A stretch of DNA of 38,367 nt from a virus: positions 1 through 38,367 of the IMG/VR virus record IMGVR_UViG_3300010885_003385, one strand, 5' to 3'. Of the stretch, positions 1 to 6,048 are shown piece after piece. The notes under the pieces are model-generated. The model was not told the origin of the DNA and ran no database searches. It saw only the letters and a program-made list of their open reading frames with translations. Position 1 is the first letter of the stretch; every line of letters begins with the position of its first letter. The translations under genes were made by a program, and so were the position numbers.

Positions 1-2
1 TC

Positions 3-125
3 ATCCTTGCGGGTAGTGAAACTGCTACTCTACGCCAATTAGAGTTCCCTGCCGTCACACATCAGAACGGATTCGGGGCACAATACTGTCGCCTGTGCGG
101 GCTTATTTGGCGTTATTTTGCCTAG
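3..125 (+). CDS. 3' end of a plus-strand gene entering from the left (product unknown)
   Basis: A frame is open from the left edge (codons from base 3) for 40 codons and stops at TAG 123-125. The visible C-terminus ends with a Cys-x-x-Cys pair (QYCRLCG, then LIWRYFA), which could be half of a zinc-binding site. The TAG lies in a CTAG palindrome (122-125), which also supplies the stop of the minus-strand gene beginning at 556, so the two genes would converge with overlapping stops. The other plus frames and most minus frames are interrupted. The segment is short and no family was recognised, so this could be a chance open frame in a somewhat GC-richer stretch. Confidence 0.45.
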   Translation: MLAGSETATLRQLEFPAVTHQNGFGAQYCRLCGLIWRYFA

Positions 126-556
126 TTTTCTTGAAGTTTCTTTATGTGTGAGCCATGTACACGTACTTGAATATGACCGTTATAATAGTCATTTGATTCT
201 AGTACTCGTCTACTAAACTGCTCACGAGCCTCTATGTAAGAGCATTCTGCCTTGGATTTGCAATAGAAAAGTATTTCTCTAGTGAAGTTGTGTGTGCCTA
301 ATTCCGCAACATCTTTGCTTAGTTCAGGTGAGCTACCGTAGTATTCACGCCAATCACTGTCAATTTTGCTACGAATTTTCTTCTTTTTCTTTGTGCCGTT
401 CTTTAACTTTATAGTCTTGTAGGTCGTTTTAGAGAATTTTGCTAGTTTTTTGCCTATGTACTTACGCCCGCTGAGAACATTTGTTATAAGATATACAAAT
501 CCTATACAGTCCTCTGGAAGCAGTTCTATTAATTGATTCTCGTAAGTCCATGACAT
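122..556 (-). CDS. SegE-like GIY-YIG endonuclease domain protein
   Basis: 144 residues. The N-terminus carries a GIY-YIG-type signature: GFVYLITN (residues 19-26) plus KYIGKK (32-37), followed by DWREYYGSS (68-76), a candidate acidic residue in SYIEAREQF (106-114) and YYN (124-126). This pattern matches the small SegE-like GIY-YIG family of T4-like phages (family knowledge), whose members include homing endonucleases. A very basic stretch (KLKNGTKKKKKIRSK, about 50-64) sits between the signature and the Arg motif and could contact DNA. It is the most distal gene of the minus cluster, 15 bp after the preceding gene. Homing activity is not shown: no intron or interrupted gene is seen here, so a free-standing nuclease or a domesticated accessory protein are both possible. 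Confidence 0.75.
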   Translation of the reverse strand: MSWTYENQLIELLPEDCIGFVYLITNVLSGRKYIGKKLAKFSKTTYKTIKLKNGTKKKKKIRSKIDSDWREYYGSSPELSKDVAELGTHNFTREILFYCKSKAECSYIEAREQFSRRVLESNDYYNGHIQVRVHGSHIKKLQEN

Positions 557-571
557 GCATTAGTTAGCAGT

Positions 572-823
572 CTAGTCCTCACTGGCCGAGCCTTTTTGAT
601 TGTGTTTACGTGCCTTTTTTTCTGCCATGTCTATGTCTTTCCAGCGGCGCCATTCCATTATAGAAGCTCGCCGTTTAGTACATACTCGCCTGATTTCTGA
701 TAGTAGTGCGCGAGTATCCATACCCGCTCTTTTAGTGCCTTCATTGAGCCATTTTTGATTCTGCTCAAAGTATAATCTGAATAGTCGCATGATTTCCGCA
801 TGCAGTTCTTCATCCTGATGCAT
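572..823 (-). CDS. small basic helical protein of unknown function
   Basis: 83 residues, rich in Arg, Lys and Glu, with an apparently all-helical composition (ELHAEIMRLFRLYFEQNQKW near the N-terminus, then RRVCTKRRASIMEWRRWKD). There is no signal peptide or membrane segment. Its ATG (821-823) overlaps the gp46 stop by one base (TAATG), so translation is probably coupled. I do not recognise a family with certainty. The charge pattern would allow nucleic-acid binding, but that is inference only. Its position directly after gp46 suggests a link to the recombination or replication module. Confidence 0.65.
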   Translation of the reverse strand: MHQDEELHAEIMRLFRLYFEQNQKWLNEGTKRAGMDTRALLSEIRRVCTKRRASIMEWRRWKDIDMAEKKARKHNQKGSASED

Positions 824-2601
824 TACTCATTGATCTCCAAATCGTTAGCATAACTGGTAAAGCCATTTTCTTTAATAACTTTTAGTACGTTATTAACACG
901 ACCAATTAATTCATCCTTATGCGAGATCAAGAATATATTTTTCTTGCGTTCACGTGCCATCTTTTTAAGCACAGCTAACGCACCCTCAACACCCGACGCA
1001 TCTAAGCCGTTGTCAATAAGTTCGTCCACAAACAACAAGTTAATCTGCTGATATAAACTTTCCCATACATCACGGAAACTCCACGATAGTGACAAGATAA
1101 GACGGTTACGCTCTCCTCGACTTAGATTATCAAAGTCTAAGTCTTGCCCTAGCTGTGTTATTAGAACTGTAAGATCATTCTGGAATAGAACAGTATGGGG
1201 TAAACCCATCTTGTCTAAATAGTAGGTTAATCTGTTGTTCAAATACGCTAGGTTTTGATCTATGATCTTCTTACGTATAAACGAATCTTTGCTTGTCAAT
1301 AACTTGAGCAAGAATTCTTGATGCTCTTTAAGACGTGTAAGTTCGTTAACACGGTCCCAGTTGATTTCTTGGATAGCAGTATGCCGCAGTTCGTCAATTT
1401 GCTCTTGATAAGGATCTGTCTCCCCGTCTTTAATTACAAGGTTAGTTTCCAAGGTTTTTAAATTGTTCTGATGTTTAAGAGCCTGCTCAACTGTGTCATA
1501 GTAAGTGTCCGGTCGAGTTGCGACCTCCCCGACAGCAGTAATTTCAGCCTGTATTTTAGCACGATCTTTAGAGACCTTGTCAAAATACTTTTTAGCTTCA
1601 TCTAAATGGCCCTGCGCTAACGTAGTCATTTCTTCGTGCTTGTGATCATGCAATTCTTGTTCACAAGCGTGACAGGTCTTGTTTGCCAGTTTGGCGAGCT
1701 CGCCGTCATACTTTGTGACGCTTCGCTCCGCTTGCGCTGTCGCGCTATCTAACGTAGCACGTTCCTTATTTAGGCTTTTCAGCTTCGCTGCCTTTTCTTC
1801 ATAGGCTTTGAGCTCCGCATGCTTCGCAAGCTCAGCGTCAATATCTACACTTTCTAATTCTACGATTGCACGAGCAATCTTTTCAATATCAGTATCACGT
1901 TGACTATTCCAAGCAGTCTGTCTTGTTAGCAAACTATCAACGCTTAGTTGGATTTTTTCATTACTTTTCTTTGCGGCTTCTATGTCTGCTGATTCTTGAG
2001 TAATGCTATCTTTAGTTTGTTTAATTAATTCTTTAAGTGTTTCTGCTTTTTCACTTAGTAAAGTAATACCTAGCAACTGTTCAATAATTACCCGCTGATC
2101 ATTTGCCCGCATGGACAAAAACGGCTCTGTATAAGTGTTAAGAGCAACTACGTGCTTGAACATGTCGTGACTCATTCCTAGCAGTTCATCTAAGTCCTTC
2201 TGAGTTTCACGCATGTCGCCTTGTGCGTCATCGGATTCTTCACCGTCTTGCTCTACATCGTTAACATAGAACTTCATCAGCGTAGGTTTACGACCTCGTT
2301 CAACACGATAGTCAATACCGTCTTTTTCGAAAGCAAGTGTGACCAACATATTTTTATTGTTAATCTTATTGATAAGATTATCTTTTTTAATGTTAGTAAG
2401 AGCATTGCCAAACAAGGCAAAACTTAGCGCATTAACAATAGTTGTTTTTCCAGTACCATTACGGCTACCGTTATCGTCCCCACCTTGATCTAAGTTTTCA
2501 CCTAGCACAAGTGTTAAGTTTTGTTGTGCGAAATTCACAGCCTGGGTTTGATTACCCACGCTCATAAAGTTTTTAACAGTTAATTCTTTAATTTTTATCA
2601 T
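823..2601 (-). CDS. 46: gp46-like recombination endonuclease subunit (SbcC/Rad50-type ATPase)
   Basis: 592 residues, an SMC/Rad50-like ATPase. Visible parts: an N-terminal Walker A with an extended loop (GEN at 34-36, then GSRNGTGKTT 45-54); two coiled-coil arms (about 180-300 and 315-440, rich in Lys, Glu, Ala and Leu); a zinc hook CHAC (C310, C313) at the apex; an ABC signature LSRGER (493-498); Walker B LLFVDE (522-527); and an H-loop ISH (559-561). In T4, gp46 with gp47 resects DNA ends for recombination-dependent replication. All catalytic motifs are present, so the protein is expected to be active. It overlaps the upstream gene by 4 bp (ATGA), as expected for an operon whose subunits are made together. 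The homology call is firm. Confidence 0.96.
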   Translation of the reverse strand: MIKIKELTVKNFMSVGNQTQAVNFAQQNLTLVLGENLDQGGDDNGSRNGTGKTTIVNALSFALFGNALTNIKKDNLINKINNKNMLVTLAFEKDGIDYRVERGRKPTLMKFYVNDVEQDGEESDDAQGDMRETQKDLDELLGMSHDMFKHVVALNTYTEPFLSMRANDQRVIIEQLLGITLLSEKAETLKELIKQTKDSITQESADIEAAKKSNEKIQLSVDSLLTRQTAWNSQRDTDIEKIARAIVELESVDIDAELAKHAELKAYEEKAAKLKSLNKERATLDSATAQAERSVTKYDGELAKLANKTCHACEQELHDHKHEEMTTLAQGHLDEAKKYFDKVSKDRAKIQAEITAVGEVATRPDTYYDTVEQALKHQNNLKTLETNLVIKDGETDPYQEQIDELRHTAIQEINWDRVNELTRLKEHQEFLLKLLTSKDSFIRKKIIDQNLAYLNNRLTYYLDKMGLPHTVLFQNDLTVLITQLGQDLDFDNLSRGERNRLILSLSWSFRDVWESLYQQINLLFVDELIDNGLDASGVEGALAVLKKMARERKKNIFLISHKDELIGRVNNVLKVIKENGFTSYANDLEINE

Positions 2602-2831
2602 ATGTCCAGCTTATCCCTAATGGCTACAACAGCACATTGATGGCATATATCTCTTCCTAAGGTATTAGTTACGACCTCGTAATCTTCTTCTTTAAATCCT
2701 TCGCCCGTACTATACCTTCTGCAGACGGTATCAGTGCCAGTCCAAAAATGTACAACTTTACTTTTTTCTTTTTTAGCTAGATAAACCCCAGTAGCAGGGG
2801 TTGGATCATTATTAACTATATGTTCTTTCAT
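2598..2831 (-). CDS. small Cys-containing protein between gp47 and gp46, possible zinc binder
   Basis: 77 residues. His28, Cys37, Cys63 and Cys66 (VVHFW, TVCRRY, DICHQC) could form one zinc site of the His/Cys-Cys...Cys-x-x-Cys kind; this is inferred from spacing only. There is no membrane segment. Both ends overlap neighbours by 4 bp (ATGA with gp47 upstream and gp46 downstream), which is good evidence that it is a real, co-translated gene. T4 also carries small uncharacterised genes near 46 and 47. No specific family is recognised. A role as an accessory factor of the gp46/gp47 nuclease is a guess from position. Confidence 0.7.
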   Translation of the reverse strand: MKEHIVNNDPTPATGVYLAKKEKSKVVHFWTGTDTVCRRYSTGEGFKEEDYEVVTNTLGRDICHQCAVVAIRDKLDI

Positions 2832-3838
2832 AGGCTATTATAAATCTCCAACAGGGTATTTTTATCAAACTGATCAGAGTCGATACTGATAATTTGACTT
2901 GACACAATCTGGTCTACACTTTCAAATGCTTGAATATCAATGTTGGTGTTAATTTCAAGATCTTTCTTTTCTGCGATTAGCGTAAGTTCGCGAATATCGT
3001 AATCAGCAATAAACTTTTCTTTAATAAAACTAGCTTCTTCAAAACTGATATCAATATCTAATGTAACACGTAAATGTTGTTTAGGCAGTATTATTTCATC
3101 TGCACGATCAATTAGTTCACTTAATTTAATAGTACGAAACGTTGGCTGTTTAGGCCAAGTGTGATACACAGGCTCTCCGCCCCACTCTAATACCATCATA
3201 CCACGTTCGTCATCCCATGCATCCGCATAGTTATGCGGAAAAGCATTGCCGATATAGATCATGTTCTTTTGTTGCTGACGCTTGTGAAAGTGTCCGCTAA
3301 AACCTAACTCATACCCTTTAAAACTATCTAGTTTGATCTCACCGTGATCTGGCATTTGCACCATTGCGTTCATAAAGAAGCTGGGTAATTCAAAGTGACC
3401 AAATATGTACTTGCCACCTTTCTTGCCTATCGACTTCCATTCGTCCCCAACGAGCCAGGGGCAGAGTGTAACGTCCCCAATGGTAGTCGGTTCATGTACC
3501 ACGTTGATTCCGGGAATATATTTTCCAAACTCGACAGAGTGTATATCCCGTTTGTCTTTGTAATATAAATCATGATTACCAGGGAAAAAGTAAAATGCAT
3601 CGAACGCCTTACCGAGCTTTTCCAAGGCCCGCAAGCTATAGTCCATAGTAGTGATATTAAGACTATTGCGATTGTGATGCCAATCACCCATAAATATTCC
3701 AACATCGCACCCCTCCTCTTTTGCTTTAGCAATATACCAATCTACAAAGTCTTCACAGTCTTGATTATGTACGCTTGAGTTAGATTTTAAACCGAAGTGG
3801 ATGTCGGTAAAACATGCTACTTTTTTGAATAAACTCAT
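2828..3838 (-). CDS. 47: gp47-like recombination endonuclease subunit (SbcD/Mre11-type nuclease)
   Basis: 336 residues, a calcineurin-like metallophosphoesterase. The metal-binding motifs appear in order: DIH (12-14), GDWHHNR (51-57), GNHD (87-90), GHFE (147-150) and GHFH (182-185). These are the five phosphoesterase motifs of the Mre11/SbcD family, so the nuclease should be active. The C-terminal about 100 residues (from about 225) would be the capping and gp46-interaction part. In T4 the gp46-gp47 complex makes the 3' single-stranded ends used by UvsX. The ATG overlaps the gp55 stop by 4 bp and its own stop overlaps the next gene by 4 bp. Length is close to T4 gp47 (about 340 residues). Confidence 0.96.
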   Translation of the reverse strand: MSLFKKVACFTDIHFGLKSNSSVHNQDCEDFVDWYIAKAKEEGCDVGIFMGDWHHNRNSLNITTMDYSLRALEKLGKAFDAFYFFPGNHDLYYKDKRDIHSVEFGKYIPGINVVHEPTTIGDVTLCPWLVGDEWKSIGKKGGKYIFGHFELPSFFMNAMVQMPDHGEIKLDSFKGYELGFSGHFHKRQQQKNMIYIGNAFPHNYADAWDDERGMMVLEWGGEPVYHTWPKQPTFRTIKLSELIDRADEIILPKQHLRVTLDIDISFEEASFIKEKFIADYDIRELTLIAEKKDLEINTNIDIQAFESVDQIVSSQIISIDSDQFDKNTLLEIYNSL

Positions 3839-4668
3839 TCACTGCTTTCCTCATTTCGTTTCATCGCGGCCGCATGTTCGCCAGCACCAGTTCTACTGTA
3901 ACTTGGATTCATACCATTAATTTCTAAGATATCATCACGAATATTTTGATTACGCTTTTCGATGTTAATAATACGAACAAAACTGTTAGTCACAGCCGCA
4001 GTAAAATAAGCAAACGGATTGTCTGATTTGCTTTCATCAAATTGTAATCCAATCTGTGTTAACTGTAAAATAGCTTGACCTTTCATCTCGTCATTATATG
4101 TGTAGCCGCGAACGTTACCTCGAGTAGCGTATCTCTCACATAATTTTAACATCATACGAGCTAAAGTGTTAGTTATTTGACCCGCATCTTTGTCAAAGTG
4201 TCCCTTGTCCAATGTACCCTTCCAGTGACTTTTTCCAACACATATTAATTTTTCGGGATCAGTATCGTCAAATTTCCAATGCTGGAATGGCGGAAAGTTA
4301 ACTTTGTCTCTATGGTCAGCAAGACTTTTAGGATTCTTTTTGCGTACATTATTAAGCGGAATATGATCAAATGTCATCACCCGGAATACAACATCCGTTT
4401 TTAGGATTTTTTTATAGTCAACTTCACAATCTGCTTGTTTGACTTTTTCACCAAGTGCTTTCCGCCGTTGATATTCTTGATCGCCCTGTCGTTTAGCTTG
4501 TACACGTTTGGCTTCAGCAATAGTTCGGATATTAATCTTATCAGTGTTTGGTACGATTAAATCATATTGGTGATATTTTGGATCTGTGAAGCTACAATAT
4601 GATGTTTTGCTTCTATGTATCTCTAACAACATGTCCTTGTTGTTTAGGTAGTTAACTTTTGCTGTCAT
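3835..4668 (-). CDS. 55: gp55-like sigma factor for late transcription
   Basis: 277 residues. The C-terminal half carries the recognisable core of the phage late sigma family: RGYTYNDEM (187-195), then FDESKSDNPFAYFT (210-223), a sigma-region-2-like helix, and IEKRNQNIRDD (236-246). The N-terminal YLNNKDMLLEI (7-17) resembles the start of gp55 proteins. Between these lie about 130 extra residues (about 25-155) that compact gp55 proteins such as T4's (about 185 residues) do not have. gp55 binds host RNA polymerase core and recognises the TATAAATA late promoter; TAAATA boxes precede the structural units in this window. GGAG at 4677-4680, 8 bp before the ATG, supports the start. First gene of its operon. 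Confidence 0.88.
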   Translation of the reverse strand: MTAKVNYLNNKDMLLEIHRSKTSYCSFTDPKYHQYDLIVPNTDKINIRTIAEAKRVQAKRQGDQEYQRRKALGEKVKQADCEVDYKKILKTDVVFRVMTFDHIPLNNVRKKNPKSLADHRDKVNFPPFQHWKFDDTDPEKLICVGKSHWKGTLDKGHFDKDAGQITNTLARMMLKLCERYATRGNVRGYTYNDEMKGQAILQLTQIGLQFDESKSDNPFAYFTAAVTNSFVRIINIEKRNQNIRDDILEINGMNPSYSRTGAGEHAAAMKRNEESSE

Positions 4669-4676
4669 TGATCATT

Positions 4677-4680
4677 CTCC
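4677..4680 (-). promoter_or_regulatory. Shine-Dalgarno GGAG for the gp55 gene
   Basis: GGAG on the minus strand, 8 bp upstream of the ATG at 4666-4668. It fixes that ATG as the start and leaves a leader of roughly 15 bases after the predicted promoter. Confidence 0.7.
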
Positions 4681-4689
4681 GGATGTGTT

Positions 4690-4718
4690 ATTATAAACTA
4701 TGCACTTTATAAAGTCAA
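4690..4718 (-). promoter_or_regulatory. host-type sigma70 (early) promoter of the gp55-gp47-gp46 operon
   Basis: Read on the minus strand: TTGACT at 4718-4713, a 17-bp spacer, then TATAAT at 4695-4690. This is a perfect -10 hexamer, a -35 hexamer with one mismatch and the optimal spacing, about 22 bp before the gp55 ATG. It is the only sequence this close to consensus that I noticed in the window. Its -35 hexamer abuts the plus-strand TAAATA box and shares base 4718 with it. Confidence 0.85.
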
Positions 4719-4725
4719 CTAAATA
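4718..4725 (+). promoter_or_regulatory. late promoter box ahead of the tube-cap gene
   Basis: ACTAAATA, a 6/8 match to the T4 late consensus TATAAATA and containing the TAAATA core, 22 bp before the ATG at 4748. It is the weakest of four such boxes; the similar placement of the others supports it. It is recognised in T4 by gp55 with host core polymerase. Confidence 0.6.
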
Positions 4726-4747
4726 TTATACCAAAAGGGATAATATT

Positions 4748-5743
4748 ATGGCAATCGACTTAAATTCATCAATAGCGGCCTCGACTAATGCTATAGGTGC
4801 GGCTTCTAGTGCAATTGGCTCTGCAGGCCGATTAGGCGGAGCATTATCTAGTGCGTTTTCGTCAGATAATCCTATTAGTGCTATCAGATCGATAAATTTA
4901 CCAGAAGCAGGTGAAGCTATAGGCGACATTACAGAAGCAATTAGTTCGTTTGGCGGTGATGCAAATGCTGATGATTGGCGTGTTAGATTAAGTTTAGCTA
5001 AATGGGTTAGTTTCAAAAATAGTCCAGTGTTATCACCACTAAAAGATGCCGGCGGTTTGATATTTCCGTACACTCCGTCAATTAAAATAGCCAGCGCATC
5101 GAACTACGAACCATCGCGCACGACACATACAAACTATTCTATGCAGTCTTTTAAAAATAGCGATCCTGGCGAAATAACAATTACCGCTCCGATGTACGTT
5201 GAAGATCAAACTCAAGGATTATACTGGATTGCTATGGTGCATTATTTACGTAGTCTAACCAAAATGTTCAGCGGATCTGATATGAAGGCAGGAAACCCTC
5301 CCCCGGTTATTATGTTAAACGGTTATGGAAATTATGTTTTTAAAAATGTTCCTGTAGTAGTTAAAATGTTTTCTACTACAATCGATGAAAAATCAGACTA
5401 CATCGGAGTCCCAGTAGTTGGTAGTGCTGCCGGAGCATTAGCTGGAGTGGCAGACAGTATCGGCGGGCTAACTGATTCTATTGGTGGCATCGCAGGCGAC
5501 GGCCTAGTCGGCGACATTGCAGGCGGCATCGGTGCAATAGCAGGCGGTGTTGGACAAGTTGCAGGTATGTTAGGATCATTTGGAGTCGGCGGCTCGATAT
5601 CAGGCGGCCTCAGTCATGTACCAACAGAAAGTAGTTTTACAGTCACACTAATACCAGTATACAGCAGAGATAGTGCTCGTAAGTTTAGCCTTGAAAGATT
5701 CGTCACTGGCGGATATTTAAACAATACATTTGGATACATTTAA
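4748..5743 (+). CDS. baseplate tail-tube cap protein (gp48-like, probable)
   Basis: 331 residues, starting at the ATG at 4748, which follows a Shine-Dalgarno-like AAAAGGGA (4733-4740). An in-frame ATG at 4700 is rejected because it would put the late promoter inside the gene. Conserved-looking blocks: SPLKDAGGLIFPYTP (96-110), GLYWIAMVHYLRSLTKMF (157-174), NPPPVIMLNGYGNY (183-196), and a C-terminus with FTVTLIPVYSR (297-307). I recall similar blocks in marine T4-like proteins annotated as tube cap or junction; a gp54-type tube initiator is the alternative. Residues 220-288 are an unusual Gly/Ala/Ile-rich insert. First gene of the late baseplate unit, with gp53 starting one base after its stop. 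Confidence 0.7.
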   Translation: MAIDLNSSIAASTNAIGAASSAIGSAGRLGGALSSAFSSDNPISAIRSINLPEAGEAIGDITEAISSFGGDANADDWRVRLSLAKWVSFKNSPVLSPLKDAGGLIFPYTPSIKIASASNYEPSRTTHTNYSMQSFKNSDPGEITITAPMYVEDQTQGLYWIAMVHYLRSLTKMFSGSDMKAGNPPPVIMLNGYGNYVFKNVPVVVKMFSTTIDEKSDYIGVPVVGSAAGALAGVADSIGGLTDSIGGIAGDGLVGDIAGGIGAIAGGVGQVAGMLGSFGVGGSISGGLSHVPTESSFTVTLIPVYSRDSARKFSLERFVTGGYLNNTFGYI

Positions 5744-5744
5744 T

Positions 5745-6047
5745 ATGGCAGCAATATATTCTAATTCAAGCCCTTGGTATATTACTAATATAACAAACAA
5801 CTATCTTGATATTTTAAGTATCAGACCAGTTGCCGCAGATATAGATGATTTTTTATATACTATAGAATCACAGTATACATATCGTCCTGATCTATTAGCG
5901 TATGACTTATACGGTGATGCGACCTTATGGTGGGTTTTTATTCAGCGTAATCTTGACATGTTGCAAGATCCTATCTTTGATTTTGTTCCCGGAACACAAA
6001 TCTATATTCCAAAAAACAGCAGTCTAAGAACTGTGCTAGGATTATAA
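5745..6047 (+). CDS. 53: gp53-like baseplate wedge subunit
   Basis: 100 residues. The ATG at 5745 is preferred over an in-frame TTG at 5730, because it follows the previous stop by one base (TAATATG). The core YRPDLLAYDLYGDATLWWVF matches the conserved centre of the T4 gp53 family: a Tyr-x-Pro-Asp...Leu-x-Asp motif followed by a Trp-Trp pair, ending in a LysM-like GTQIYIP. It is shorter than T4 gp53 (196 residues), as if only the core fold is kept. In T4, gp53 joins neighbouring wedges around the hub. Flanked by the tube cap and hub genes, as expected. Confidence 0.88.
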   Translation: MAAIYSNSSPWYITNITNNYLDILSIRPVAADIDDFLYTIESQYTYRPDLLAYDLYGDATLWWVFIQRNLDMLQDPIFDFVPGTQIYIPKNSSLRTVLGL

Positions 6048-6048
6048 C

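Noticed and set aside
1-121. Possible tRNA or structured RNA in the GC-richer left edge
   Set aside because: No T-loop GTTCRANYC pattern, no acceptor-stem pairing and no CCA context on either strand; an open reading frame explains it at least as well.
3427-3732. 101-codon minus-strand frame within gp47 with a hydrophobic stretch
   Set aside because: It overlaps the catalytic motifs of gp47 in another frame; gp47 is certain and the apparent membrane segment is a by-product.
4700-4747. Upstream ATG at 4700 extending the tube-cap gene by 16 codons
   Set aside because: It would place the late promoter box within the coding sequence and lacks a ribosome binding site; the ATG at 4748 has AAAAGGGA upstream.
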